From positions 1 to 43,821 of the forward strand of contig WLOF01000003.1 of the NCBI GenBank assembly GCA_009699375.1: a DNA stretch of 43,821 nucleotides, given 5' to 3'. The first letter of the stretch is position 1. Every line of letters starts with the position of its first letter. Of the stretch, positions 16,275 through 25,151 are shown in pieces. The translations under genes were made by a program, and so were the position numbers. Source of the stretch: Actinomycetota bacterium (GTDB taxonomy: Bacteria; Actinomycetota; Actinomycetes; Nanopelagicales; Nanopelagicaceae). Under the pieces are notes generated by a model. It ran no database searches. It was not told where the DNA came from and saw only the letters and a program-made list of their open reading frames with translations.

Positions 16275-18129
16275 GGCCATAAAACCACGTAGATACTGTC
16301 CGCGAAATATTACTTGGCGTCATTCCTATATCTTCCATAATTTGTGATCGTTTTGAGTGCTCGATAAATGTTAATGGGACTCCCACAGAGTGAATAGGAG
16401 TTGAAATCCCAGCATCTCTAAACATTTCGGAAATACTGCTGGCAATGCCCGCATGCCTAATGCCATCTTCAATGACAACAACTGCTTGAAAGCTTTTTAC
16501 CATGGTGAGCAAATACGGAGGTAACGGTTTTACCCAACGTAAGTCAACGACCGTTATTCCGATCTCCCCAATAGATTGCGCAACTTGAACAGCAATATCG
16601 GCTACAGCTCCAACGCTAATCAACAAAATATCTTTCTTTGATCCAGCGAACAGAGTATCGATGCCATCAACTCTTTCTATAGCTGGAATATCTTCAGGCA
16701 CTGCACCCTTTGGAAAACGCACAAGCGATGGGGAATCAGAAATTCTTAGCGCTTCCTGCAGTGTTTCTCTCAATCGAGCCCCATCGCGTGGTGCTGCGAT
16801 GTGCATTTTAGGAACGATTCCACTGAGCGCCATATCCCAAATTCCATGATGTGATGGACCATCATCACCAGTGATGCCAGATCGATCTAATACAAAGGTC
16901 ACGCCAGCTCCATGAAGTCCAACATCTAAAAGCATCTGATCAAATGCTCTATTCAAAAAAGTTGAATAAAGTGCGACAACAGGATGTAAGCCTGCAAATG
17001 CCATGCCAGCAGCGCTCGTAACCGCATGTTGCTCGGCTATACCAACATCAATAGTTCGATCTGGAAATTGGCTTGCAAATTTATCTAACCCTGTTGGTCC
17101 AAGCATCGCTGCAGTAATTGCCACGATATCTTTTCGCTTCTTGCCGATCTCCACTAATTCTTGGCTAAAGACTGAAGTCCATGATGGTGCAGAACTTTTT
17201 AGAGGGATTCCAGTTTCCGGATCAACAACTCCGACTGCATGGAATTTTTCGGCTTCGTCAGCAATCGCAGGCTGATAGCCACGACCCTTTTCTGTTATTG
17301 CATGAACTAGTACTGGGCCACCAAAGCTTTTAGCTTTCTTGAGGGCAATCTCCATGGCGCCAATATCGTGTCCATCAATTGGTCCCATATATTTCAGACC
17401 CAAATCTTCAAACATGCCTTGTGGCGCTAGAAAATCTTTAGCACCCTTCTTAATTCCATGTACAACGTCATAAATAACTCCACCGACCCCAGGAATACTC
17501 AGTAGAGCTTTCTTTCCCCACTTGAGAATCCACTCATATTCTTTAGTAACTCGAAGTGTCGCCAAATATGTTGCCAGTCCGCCGATTGTTGGCGAATAGG
17601 ACCGTTCATTGTCATTAACAATAATCACTAAGTTTCTGTTCTTATCAGCAGAAATATTGTTGAGTGCTTCCCATGACATTCCACCTGTCAGCGCGCCATC
17701 GCCCACTACAACCACGACGCATCGATTTTCTTGATCCGTCAGTGAAAAACCTCGCGAAATTCCATCGCCCCATGAAAGTGCGGTTGAGGCATGAGAATTT
17801 TCAATAACATCATGGACGCTCTCTGCGCGATTTGGATAACCCGCTAGTCCGCCTCTTTGACGCAGAAGATCGAAGCCATCTGCACGTCCCGTCAAAATTT
17901 TATGGACATACGTTTGATGACCGGTATCGAAAACTATGACGTCTTTGGGAGATTTAAATGCTCGATGAATGGCAATAGTGAGCTCGACAACTCCCAAATT
18001 GGGACCCAAGTGACCACCAGTTTTGGATACTTTTTCAATAAGGAATTGGCGAATCTCGCCCGCAAGTGTCGTCAATTCTTCAGGCGTGAATTTAGCCAGA
18101 TCCGCCGGAGAGTTGATCGAGTTAATCAT
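16216..18129 (-). CDS. dxs: 1-deoxy-D-xylulose-5-phosphate synthase
   Basis: A 637-residue thiamine-diphosphate enzyme that condenses pyruvate and glyceraldehyde 3-phosphate in the first step of the MEP isoprenoid pathway. Clear marks are FDTGHQTYVHKILTGR at 67-82, the cofactor motif GDGALTGGMSWEALNN from 143, VNDNERSYSP at 171-180, IDVGIAEQHAVTSAAG and DRSGITGDDGPSHHG. The ATG has a TAGAGT -10 element six bases upstream. The intervening AAGGA is too close to the ATG to be a standard ribosome site. About 19 C-terminal residues are encoded opposite the end of the FadB-type gene. No other MEP-pathway gene is in the window. Confidence 0.95.
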   Translation of the reverse strand: MINSINSPADLAKFTPEELTTLAGEIRQFLIEKVSKTGGHLGPNLGVVELTIAIHRAFKSPKDVIVFDTGHQTYVHKILTGRADGFDLLRQRGGLAGYPNRAESVHDVIENSHASTALSWGDGISRGFSLTDQENRCVVVVVGDGALTGGMSWEALNNISADKNRNLVIIVNDNERSYSPTIGGLATYLATLRVTKEYEWILKWGKKALLSIPGVGGVIYDVVHGIKKGAKDFLAPQGMFEDLGLKYMGPIDGHDIGAMEIALKKAKSFGGPVLVHAITEKGRGYQPAIADEAEKFHAVGVVDPETGIPLKSSAPSWTSVFSQELVEIGKKRKDIVAITAAMLGPTGLDKFASQFPDRTIDVGIAEQHAVTSAAGMAFAGLHPVVALYSTFLNRAFDQMLLDVGLHGAGVTFVLDRSGITGDDGPSHHGIWDMALSGIVPKMHIAAPRDGARLRETLQEALRISDSPSLVRFPKGAVPEDIPAIERVDGIDTLFAGSKKDILLISVGAVADIAVQVAQSIGEIGITVVDLRWVKPLPPYLLTMVKSFQAVVVIEDGIRHAGIASSISEMFRDAGISTPIHSVGVPLTFIEHSKRSQIMEDIGMTPSNISRTVSTWFYGLTAKKQHPEDGSEKRTLLR

Positions 18130-18135
18130 GTCCTT

Positions 18136-18141
18136 ACTCTA
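18136..18141 (-). promoter_or_regulatory. -10 element (TAGAGT), leaderless dxs
   Basis: TAGAGT on the minus strand is six bases before the dxs ATG at 18129. Confidence 0.5.
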
Positions 18142-18179
18142 CTTCTCGGCAGAAAATTGCGCATTACCTGCGCGCACCA

Positions 18180-20834
18180 TTACAAAAGTGAGCGGAGCAC
18201 GTACTGCATGATGCCACCGTGGCGGTAATAATCAGCCTCGCCTGGAGTGTCAATCCTAACTTTCGCAGTAAAACTCTTCCCATCGGCAGTCACGGTAACT
18301 TCCTTTGGCACTCCCCCAGAATTCATCGCAGTAATGCCTGAAACAGTAAAAGTTTCACTACCGGTTAGACCGAGTGAACTTGCACTTTCTCCCTCTTTGA
18401 ATTGCAAGGGTAGAACGCCCATTCCAATTAAGTTAGAGCGGTGGATTCTTTCGTAAGATTGCGCGATAACAACACGCACGCCAAGCAGCGCAGTTCCTTT
18501 TGCTGCCCAGTCTCTTGATGAACCTGATCCATATTCTTTGCCGGCCAAAATAACAAGTGGAATATTTGCACTTTGATAAGCCACTGACGCATCGTAAATG
18601 CTGCTCTGGTTACCGGAGTCCAAGAAGTTTCTCGTGAACCCACCTTCAACTCCATCAAGCAATAAATTCTTGAGTCGAATATTTGCAAATGTTCCGCGAA
18701 TCATTACTTCGTGGTTACCACGGCGTGAGCCATAAGAGTTGAAGTCTTTGCGGTCAACTCCATGATCGGTTAAATACTTTCCAGCTGGAGAATCGGCTTT
18801 TATATTGCCAGCAGGTGAAATGTGGTCAGTAGTTACTGAGTCCCCCAAAATTGCCAAGACGCGAGCGTTAGCAATATCTGTTAACGGGAGTGGGGTTCGA
18901 GGCATCTCATCAAAATAAGGAGGCTTACGAACATAAGTAGATTGAAGATCCCACTCAAAGGTTTTCCCAGTTGGAGTATCTAGTGATTTCCAGCGATGAT
19001 CGCCATCAAAAACACTCGCATAATCTTTAGTAAACATTTCTGAAGAGATTGCTGATGAGATTACTGAATCAATTTCTTGAGCACTTGGCCAAATATCGCG
19101 AAGGTAAACAGGATTACCTTGTAAGTCATTTCCCAGAGAATCCTTCTCGAAATCATGATCCATAGTGCCGGCAATTGCATAAGCAACTACGAGTGGTGGT
19201 GAAGCTAGGTAATTCATCTTTACATCCGGGCTAATTCGCCCTTCAAAATTGCGATTACCTGACAGAACCGCAGTGACCGCAAGATCGTGTTCGTTTACAG
19301 CCTTGCTTATTTCAACTGGCAGTGGGCCAGAATTTCCGATGCAGGTGACACACCCATAACCAACTAAATTGAACCCTAATTTTTCCATATATTGCGTGAG
19401 GTTTGCTCGATCGTAATAGTCAGTCACAACTTTAGAACCAGGAGCAAGCGTTGTTTTGACCCAAGGCGCTGAAGTGAGTCCTTTTTCAACAGCTTTCTTA
19501 GCAAGCAGTGCTGCGCCGATCATTACTGAAGGGTTGGAAGTATTGGTGCACGAAGTAATGGATGCGATGACTACGTCACCATTTTTAACCGTTGTGGCCT
19601 TTTGATTGACTTTGATATCAATAGGCGAACGATTAGTTTTTTCTGAAAAATAAGTTGGAAGAGAAGTTGCAAGTGCAGATTTAGAATTAGTGAGTGAGAT
19701 TCGATCCTGCGGGCGTTTAGGCCCAGCGATCGACGGAACAACTGTCGAGAGGTCGAGTTCGATATGTTCCGAAAAGCGTGGTGAATGAGATGGGTCATGC
19801 CACAAGCCCTGTTTCTTTGCATATTCTTTTACTAGTTCAACTTGTTCTGCAGTGCGTCCAGTTAATTCGAGGTAACGAAGCGTTTCTTGATCAATAGGGA
19901 AAATCGCGCAGGTCGAACCGTATTCAGGGCTCATATTTCCGATTGTGGCGCGATTGGCCATAGGTACTTCTACAACGCCTGGTCCATAGAACTCTACGAA
20001 TTTTCCAACAACACCGTGCTTACGCAATGACTCTGTAATTGTTAAGGCTAAATCAGTCGCAGTCGTACCCACTGGCATCTGTCCACTGAGTTTGAACCCA
20101 ACAACTCGAGGAATCAACATTGAAACTGGCTGGCCAAGGAGTGCTGCTTCGGCTTCGATGCCACCTACTCCCCATCCGAGCACGCCGAGTCCATTGACCA
20201 TGGTTGTATGCGAATCAGTTCCAACAACAGTATCTGGATATGCTCGCAAAACTCCATTAACTTTACGCGTCATAATTACTCTTGCTAAAAACTCTATATT
20301 TACTTGATGGACGATTCCGGTCCCTGGAGGAACAACTTTAAATTCGTCAAATGCACCCTGTCCCCAGCGCAAGAAACGATAACGCTCACGGTTACGTTCG
20401 TATTCGATATCCGTATTTTGAACAAACGAATCCTTAGTACCAAAAACATCTGCAATAACAGAATGATCAATAACCAATTCTGCTGGTGCAAGTGGATTTA
20501 CTTTCGAAGGGTCTCCACCGAGGTCTACAATTGCCTCACGCATGGTTGCCAAATCTACGATGCAAGGAACGCCAGTGAAATCTTGCATGATTACGCGTGC
20601 AGGAGTGAATTGAATTTCAGTATCTGGCTCAACCGATGGGTCCCACTCTGCCAACGCTTTAATATGCTCGGCGGTGATATTTGCGCCATCTTCGGTGCGT
20701 AACAAGTTCTCTAATAAAATCTTCAAGCTAAAGGGCAGATCGTGAGCACCTTCAATGCCAGAAATATCAAAAATTTCATAGCTCTCACCGGAAAGCGTCA
20801 GCGTGCTTTTTGACTTGAAGGAATCTTTACTCAT
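18180..20834 (-). CDS. acnA: Aconitate hydratase A
   Basis: An 884-residue aconitase/IRP1-type enzyme that isomerises citrate to isocitrate in the TCA cycle. The Fe-S ligands are in [11 protein letters not shown] and [12 protein letters not shown]. Also visible are [24 protein letters not shown] and, in the swivel domain, [13 protein letters not shown] and [17 protein letters not shown]. The ribosome binding site GGGGAG stands three bases before the ATG, so this is a leadered gene. A perfect 18-bp palindrome lies 30-47 bases upstream of the start and overlaps the end of the preceding methyltransferase gene. It is a likely regulator site. Confidence 0.95.
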   Translation of the reverse strand: MSKDSFKSKSTLTLSGESYEIFDISGIEGAHDLPFSLKILLENLLRTEDGANITAEHIKALAEWDPSVEPDTEIQFTPARVIMQDFTGVPCIVDLATMREAIVDLGGDPSKVNPLAPAELVIDHSVIADVFGTKDSFVQNTDIEYERNRERYRFLRWGQGAFDEFKVVPPGTGIVHQVNIEFLARVIMTRKVNGVLRAYPDTVVGTDSHTTMVNGLGVLGWGVGGIEAEAALLGQPVSMLIPRVVGFKLSGQMPVGTTATDLALTITESLRKHGVVGKFVEFYGPGVVEVPMANRATIGNMSPEYGSTCAIFPIDQETLRYLELTGRTAEQVELVKEYAKKQGLWHDPSHSPRFSEHIELDLSTVVPSIAGPKRPQDRISLTNSKSALATSLPTYFSEKTNRSPIDIKVNQKATTVKNGDVVIASITSCTNTSNPSVMIGAALLAKKAVEKGLTSAPWVKTTLAPGSKVVTDYYDRANLTQYMEKLGFNLVGYGCVTCIGNSGPLPVEISKAVNEHDLAVTAVLSGNRNFEGRISPDVKMNYLASPPLVVAYAIAGTMDHDFEKDSLGNDLQGNPVYLRDIWPSAQEIDSVISSAISSEMFTKDYASVFDGDHRWKSLDTPTGKTFEWDLQSTYVRKPPYFDEMPRTPLPLTDIANARVLAILGDSVTTDHISPAGNIKADSPAGKYLTDHGVDRKDFNSYGSRRGNHEVMIRGTFANIRLKNLLLDGVEGGFTRNFLDSGNQSSIYDASVAYQSANIPLVILAGKEYGSGSSRDWAAKGTALLGVRVVIAQSYERIHRSNLIGMGVLPLQFKEGESASSLGLTGSETFTVSGITAMNSGGVPKEVTVTADGKSFTAKVRIDTPGEADYYRHGGIMQYVLRSLL

Positions 20835-20863
20835 CTTCTCCCCAGATATCGCGTTGGGCTATC

Positions 20864-20881
20864 TATCTTGACGTCAAGATA
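20864..20881. promoter_or_regulatory. Perfect 18-bp palindrome upstream of acnA
   Basis: TATCTTGACGTCAAGATA is identical on both strands. It starts 30 bases before the acnA ATG and spans the stop codon (20874-20876) of the upstream methyltransferase gene. A perfect dyad this long at this position is best explained as the operator of a dimeric regulator of acnA. It contains TTGACG, which could also act as a -35 box, but I see no good -10 at 17 bases. Confidence 0.65.
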
Positions 20882-22097
20882 CCTTATTTTTCTTCTTTTG
20901 TGAAGGTTCAAAACGAGCAACGCACTCGACATGGTGCGTCATAGGGAAAAGGTCAAAAGCCCGTAGCTCTTTCATTTCGAATCCCAATTCTGATAAGTAA
21001 CTCACATCTCGCGCCAAACTTGCTGGGTCGCACGCTACATAAATGATTTCGCGAGGGCGCTTTCTAGCAATTTTTTCCACAATATCTTTTCCGGCGCCCT
21101 CACGCGGCGGATCAAGAATCACGACATCAACCTCGGCAAGTGAATTGAGAACTTTTGCAACATCACCAGGATGAACACGAATGTTAGGAATAGTTGAAAA
21201 ATTTCGACGTGCATCAGCAATTGAAGTACTACCTGACTCCACTAAGTCAACGCTTCCCAGCGGGCCTATTTGATTGATTATGGCTGCAGTAAAGAGGCCA
21301 ACGCCCCCGTAAAGATCGAATACGCGATCGCCTTCCTTAACGCGAACAAGAAGAACATCTATCAATGTGTCAGGGGCGCTTCGATGGCTTTGCCAAAAAG
21401 ATTGTTGACTTACCTCGAGTGGGTAACCATCAATAGTTTCTTGCGTAACTGCAGGACCTTGCGTCATGCGCGGCTTAGATCCACGTTCTGATCCAGCAAT
21501 AGCAATGGAGGTTTCGCCAGATGTCGGCGATGTTATTTCTACTCGTGAATGAGCAGGCCATTTACGCGCCGACAGCTCATTAAATTTCATCTCACTTACT
21601 GCAATGAGGCAGTCATCGACCTCAACTACGTTATGAGTCCGGGATGCGTAAAATCCGAGTTTTCCTTGGGCTGAAGTAGCACTAGAAACACGCGTTCTCC
21701 AATGGAGGCTGTCGCCAACTTCTTCAACAACAATATCAATCTCCATTTTCGCAAGACGCTTAAATTGCTCTCGTATAACATCTGCTTTCAAAATGCGTTG
21801 ACGACCGATAGTGATGTGTTGAAAATCGCAACCTCCGCAGCCGCCTGGTTTGGCATATGCACACGGTGGAGTAATTCGATCAGGAGAGGCTTCAATTACT
21901 TTTATTACATCTGCTCTACTAAAGCTTGACCCTGGCGCAGTCACCTCAACTTCAACGGTTTCCCCGGGAATTGCATGGCGAACAAAAAAGACTTGATCCT
22001 CATGCCTGGCAATAAAGTGACCTCCGTGGGCCACCTTTTCAATTGATGCAACAAAACGTTGACCAGTACTCATGGGTTTTCCGCGTTGCGTCGTCAT
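20874..22097 (-). CDS. TRAM-domain class I SAM-dependent RNA methyltransferase (RumA/TrmA family)
   Basis: A 407-residue RNA uridine C5-methyltransferase. An N-terminal TRAM domain (about 12-70) binds RNA. A cysteine cluster, CAYAKPGGCGGCDFQH, resembles the Fe-S site of RlmD/RumA. The Rossmann domain holds VFDLYGGVGLFTAAI, DVVILDPPREGAGKDIVEKI and the nucleophile motif YVACDPASLARDV. Whether the target is 23S rRNA or tRNA cannot be settled. The start at 22097 has a TAGGCT -10 eight bases upstream; an in-frame ATG at residue 9 is an alternative. In many actinobacteria this gene neighbours trkA genes, as here. Confidence 0.88.
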   Translation of the reverse strand: MTTQRGKPMSTGQRFVASIEKVAHGGHFIARHEDQVFFVRHAIPGETVEVEVTAPGSSFSRADVIKVIEASPDRITPPCAYAKPGGCGGCDFQHITIGRQRILKADVIREQFKRLAKMEIDIVVEEVGDSLHWRTRVSSATSAQGKLGFYASRTHNVVEVDDCLIAVSEMKFNELSARKWPAHSRVEITSPTSGETSIAIAGSERGSKPRMTQGPAVTQETIDGYPLEVSQQSFWQSHRSAPDTLIDVLLVRVKEGDRVFDLYGGVGLFTAAIINQIGPLGSVDLVESGSTSIADARRNFSTIPNIRVHPGDVAKVLNSLAEVDVVILDPPREGAGKDIVEKIARKRPREIIYVACDPASLARDVSYLSELGFEMKELRAFDLFPMTHHVECVARFEPSQKKKNKVS

Positions 22098-22105
22098 AGT
22101 AGGTA

Positions 22106-22111
22106 AGCCTA
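22106..22111 (-). promoter_or_regulatory. -10 element (TAGGCT), candidate leaderless methyltransferase gene
   Basis: TAGGCT on the minus strand is eight bases before the ATG at 22097. This is the widest spacing of the set, so the call is weaker. Confidence 0.4.
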
Positions 22112-22127
22112 TTGGTGAAGGTGGGTG

Positions 22128-22133
22128 TAGGTT
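22128..22133 (+). promoter_or_regulatory. -10 element (TAGGTT), leaderless trkA gene
   Basis: TAGGTT is six bases before the GTG at 22140. Confidence 0.6.
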
Positions 22134-22139
22134 TTACCT

Positions 22140-22805
22140 GTGCATGTTGTGATTATGGGATGCGGACGAGTTGGCTCTTCATTAGCCAATGAATTAGAGG
22201 CTTCCGGGCATTCGGTAGCGATTATCGACCAATCGAAAGATGCTTTTCGGCGATTAGGTCCAAACTTTAAAGGAATCACCGTTACTGGAGTCGGCTTCGA
22301 TGGAGACATTCTTCGTGAAGCTGGAATCGAGCGCGCGGAAGCTTTTGCCGCGGTAAGCAATGGAGACAACTCAAACATTTTGGCTGCAAGAGTCGCCCGT
22401 GAAACATATGGTGTGAAAAATGTAGTGGCACGCATTTACGATCCAGGCCGTGCTGAAATTTACCAACGACTTGGCATCCCAACTGTTGCAACGGTTCTCT
22501 GGACTTCAGAGCAAATTATGAGACGCATATTGCCTGAAGGTTCACGCTCTGAATGGCGCGACGCAAGTGGAACTATTGCCCTGTGTGAGATGCACATAGA
22601 TTCTTCATGGTTTGGACAACCGGCCACTCTTATTGAAAATGTGACTCCGGCAAGAGTCGCTTTTATTACTCGTCTTGGAGAAGGTCTTCTTCCAGATTCT
22701 CATACTGTTTTACAAGATGGGGATCTCGTGCATGTCATGGTTTTAGAGAAAGATGTTGCGGCCGTTGAAGCCTCACTCGGTCGCTCACCAGAGGTTGCCA
22801 AATGA
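22140..22805 (+). CDS. TrkA-type potassium regulator (RCK protein), first copy
   Basis: A 221-residue cytoplasmic regulator of K+ uptake. The N-terminal Rossmann domain has the dinucleotide motif VIMGCGRVGSSLA and the acidic ribose ligand in VAIIDQ. A TrkA_C/RCK_C domain occupies about 135-215 (WFGQPATLIENVTPARVAFITR). The start is a leaderless GTG. It overlaps the second trkA by four bases (ATGA), so the two proteins are probably made together and may form a hetero-oligomer. No Trk/Ktr channel or APC permease gene is adjacent. Confidence 0.9.
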   Translation: MHVVIMGCGRVGSSLANELEASGHSVAIIDQSKDAFRRLGPNFKGITVTGVGFDGDILREAGIERAEAFAAVSNGDNSNILAARVARETYGVKNVVARIYDPGRAEIYQRLGIPTVATVLWTSEQIMRRILPEGSRSEWRDASGTIALCEMHIDSSWFGQPATLIENVTPARVAFITRLGEGLLPDSHTVLQDGDLVHVMVLEKDVAAVEASLGRSPEVAK

Positions 22806-23461
22806 GAGTAGCGATTGCTGGTGCTGGCAACGTTGGTCGCGCGATTGCACGCGAACTTCTTGATAATAAACATCAAGTCTTATTGATTGAAAAAGATCCT
22901 AAAGCTCTAAAAATCGACAGTGTTCCAGATGCTGAATGGTTAATGGCTGATGCATGTGAAATTTCGGCACTTGATGGCGCAAGACTTGGTGAATGCCAAG
23001 TACTAGTTGCTGCAACAGGTGATGACAAAGTGAATCTTGTCGCATCGTTCTTGGCCAAAACTGAATATGGAGTTCCTCGAGTAGTCGCGCGAGTGAATCA
23101 CCCTAAAAATGAATGGCTCTTTGATGCTTCATGGGGTGTAGATGTAGCAGTGTCAACGCCACGTATTATTTCCGCACTCGTTGAAGAAGCAGTAACAGTC
23201 GGGGATGTAGTCCGCTTATTCTCATTTAGACAGGGAGAAGCTAACCTCGTAGAACTGACTCTTCCAGATGATTCTGAATGTATTGGTAAAACTGTCGAAG
23301 AGATTGCACTTCCAGATAATGCTTCTTTAGCCGCAATTCTTCGTGACGGTCGAGTTATTTCAGCAAGCCCACACGATGTCTTTACTGCGGGAGATGAACT
23401 TTTGTTTGTTGCCTCAGCAAGTGCAGAAAAACAATTAAAGAAGTGCTTTATTTCTTTGTAA
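22802..23461 (+). CDS. TrkA-type potassium regulator (RCK protein), second copy
   Basis: A 219-residue paralogue of the preceding protein. It has the nucleotide-binding motif VAIAGAGNVGRAIARELL, the acidic residue in VLLIEKDP, and a C-terminal RCK_C domain (ECIGKTVEEIALPDNASLAAILRDGRV). It is translationally coupled to the first copy through an ATGA overlap. Tandem single-domain TrkA proteins like CeoB and CeoC are typical of Actinobacteria. It would gate a K+ transporter encoded elsewhere. Its 3' end lies eight bases from the convergent DUF3159 gene. Confidence 0.9.
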   Translation: MRVAIAGAGNVGRAIARELLDNKHQVLLIEKDPKALKIDSVPDAEWLMADACEISALDGARLGECQVLVAATGDDKVNLVASFLAKTEYGVPRVVARVNHPKNEWLFDASWGVDVAVSTPRIISALVEEAVTVGDVVRLFSFRQGEANLVELTLPDDSECIGKTVEEIALPDNASLAAILRDGRVISASPHDVFTAGDELLFVASASAEKQLKKCFISL

Positions 23462-23469
23462 GCTCCGCT

Positions 23470-24090
23470 TTATTTTTCTGTTGGTGGCGCGATTGAAGGC
23501 GTTTGTTTGATAATCATCCAGGTGCCCCAAGCGGTTAAAATGAAAAGTGGATATCCCATTGCTAAGTTAACAGTTCCAAGTAAATTAACATTTCCACTGC
23601 GATAAATTGGATACTGGACTGCAATCCGTCCGAAAAAAAGCGCAACCCATAACCAACCTGCACGCATATAAGCACGTTTACGGATTGGGTGTTTTCTCCA
23701 TAAAAAGTTCTCGCCCAGGATTGGTCCCAAAAGTAAACCCATAATTGGCCATCCGACAATGTTGGCGATTAAGTACGCACTTCCATAGGCTAAATTAGTA
23801 AATAGTTTAGGTAGATAGAAATCTTGAGCATGACCAGTGCGATTGGCCAAAAACGCACAAAATGCAACTCCGACGAAACCTGAGAGCACATGCTGCAAAG
23901 TGTCTTTTCGAACTAGGCGCGCAATTGCCAATACTGCGGCAATTACTACGGATGCAACCACTCCACTTTTGAGTTCGTGAGTGATGTTGTAGGCAACGAG
24001 GAAAACAAGTGATGGCAAGCCAGAATCAAGTAGACCACGAGTTCCACCAAATGCACCCATTACTTTTGCTTTATCGTCGTTGTGACTCAT
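23470..24090 (-). CDS. DUF3159 membrane protein
   Basis: A 206-residue integral membrane protein of the actinobacterial DUF3159 family, function unknown. Five or six hydrophobic segments are visible. The family-typical sequence LLDSGLPSLVFLVAYNIT lies near the N-terminus, with FVGVAFCAFLANRTGHAQDFYLP in the middle and ARAGWLWVALFF-like sequence after a basic loop (RKHPIRKRAYMRAGWLW). It directly follows dut with no intergenic base. The gene order dut-DUF3159-trkA is a known actinobacterial neighbourhood. The DUF3710 gene that I recall as usual between them is absent here. Confidence 0.85.
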   Translation of the reverse strand: MSHNDDKAKVMGAFGGTRGLLDSGLPSLVFLVAYNITHELKSGVVASVVIAAVLAIARLVRKDTLQHVLSGFVGVAFCAFLANRTGHAQDFYLPKLFTNLAYGSAYLIANIVGWPIMGLLLGPILGENFLWRKHPIRKRAYMRAGWLWVALFFGRIAVQYPIYRSGNVNLLGTVNLAMGYPLFILTAWGTWMIIKQTPSIAPPTEK

Positions 24091-24528
24091 TTACGCTCTC
24101 CCCGTAGAACCGAATCCGCCGGTTCCTCGTCCAGAACCGGGCAGTTGTGAAACTTCAATAAATTCCGCTTTTTCAATTTTTTGAATAATGAGTTGAGCAA
24201 CTCGGTCGCCTCGTTTAAATGTAATTGCTTCATGTAGATCATGATTGATTAAGATAATTTGAAGCTCACCGCGGAAACCAGCATCAACAGTGCCAGGGGT
24301 GTTCACCATCGAAACTCCATGCTTAATTGCGAGCCCAGAACGTGGATGCACAAATGCTGCGTATCCATCAGGGAGCGCGATTGCGATTCCTGTTGGGGCC
24401 AATGCTCGTTCCCCTGGTGCAAGAGTGAGATCAATTCGTGTGACTAAATCTGCGCCAGCATCTCCACCCTTGGCATAGTTGGGAAGTGGAACGCCTGGAT
24501 CAAGACGTTGAATTAATACCGAAACCAT
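24091..24528 (-). CDS. dut: Deoxyuridine 5'-triphosphate nucleotidohydrolase
   Basis: A 145-residue trimeric dUTPase that hydrolyses dUTP to dUMP, keeping uracil out of DNA and supplying the thymidylate synthase substrate. All five family motifs can be seen: GGDAGADL; VHPRSGLAIKHG; NTPGTVDAGFRGE with the catalytic Asp; GDRVAQLII; and the C-terminal Gly-rich GSGRGTGGFGSTGR. The ATG shares one base with the stop of the upstream thioesterase gene (TAATG), which indicates coupled translation. It works in the same pathway as thyX at 42 kb. Confidence 0.95.
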   Translation of the reverse strand: MVSVLIQRLDPGVPLPNYAKGGDAGADLVTRIDLTLAPGERALAPTGIAIALPDGYAAFVHPRSGLAIKHGVSMVNTPGTVDAGFRGELQIILINHDLHEAITFKRGDRVAQLIIQKIEKAEFIEVSQLPGSGRGTGGFGSTGRA

Positions 24529-25112
24529 TAGGGATTTATTTCAAAGTCTGGGTCAACGAAAGCCAATAATTCTGGACGATTTGTCGCGTAATCCAAATAT
24601 TCTTTCGGTGCGTTTTCTAAAAAATGGGTCATGGGCACAATGACGAATAGAGCTGCTGCCTTGACAGCAATGGCTCCATCTGGTGAATTAAGACGACCTT
24701 CTGCCGATGTATAAACTTTACGATTCACTTTCCCGGTTATGCGCGCGCTGATATAGAGCTTGGATCCAATGGGAACTGGTTTGAGAAAATCTGTCTCTAG
24801 TCGCGCAGTTACTGCTGGAGATCGAATCAGCCACATTAACTTTCCTAGCGCCTCATCAAAAGCCAAGGAAAGTAAGCCTCCGTGTGCAAGCCCTGGAGCA
24901 CCTTGATGATTTTCAGTCACAGTGAATTCGGCAGTGAGTTCAGTACCTTGACCAGCATGTGCAACTAAATGCAAACCTGTTGGATGTAAATCACCGCAAC
25001 CGAAACAGTGGCCGAAGTGAGATGGAATTCGGGTGCCTTCTCCCGGAGCTTTCTCATGACGTCCTGGAATTTCTGCGCCTTCTGGCGGGATAGTGCTTGC
25101 CACACGGGTCAT
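24528..25112 (-). CDS. PaaI-type hotdog-fold thioesterase
   Basis: A 194-residue hotdog-fold protein, probably an acyl-CoA thioesterase. The N-terminal FGHCFGCGDLHPTGLHL motif is common in this actinobacterial group. The helix segment GAPGLAHGGLLSLAFDEALGKLMW carries the catalytic-type acidic residue. DFLKPVPIGSKLYISARITGK follows in the next strands. The substrate is unknown. The start is leaderless, with a -10 TAACCT six bases upstream. Its promoter lies back to back with that of DUF3093, and it leads an operon into dut and DUF3159. Confidence 0.85.
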   Translation of the reverse strand: MTRVASTIPPEGAEIPGRHEKAPGEGTRIPSHFGHCFGCGDLHPTGLHLVAHAGQGTELTAEFTVTENHQGAPGLAHGGLLSLAFDEALGKLMWLIRSPAVTARLETDFLKPVPIGSKLYISARITGKVNRKVYTSAEGRLNSPDGAIAVKAAALFVIVPMTHFLENAPKEYLDYATNRPELLAFVDPDFEINP

Positions 25113-25118
25113 AGGTAA

Positions 25119-25124
25119 AGGTTA
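25119..25124 (-). promoter_or_regulatory. -10 element (TAACCT), leaderless thioesterase-dut operon
   Basis: TAACCT on the minus strand is six bases before the ATG at 25112. Confidence 0.6.
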
Positions 25125-25139
25125 CTTCATTACATCCGC

Positions 25140-25145
25140 TACCGT
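25140..25145 (+). promoter_or_regulatory. -10 element (TACCGT), leaderless DUF3093 gene
   Basis: TACCGT is six bases before the ATG at 25152. Only 15 bases separate it from the divergent -10 element, so the two promoters overlap. Confidence 0.55.
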
Positions 25146-25151
25146 CTTCCT

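Noticed and set aside
20304-20702. 132-codon plus-strand frame inside acnA
   Set aside because: It is antisense to strongly conserved aconitase sequence and has a non-natural composition.
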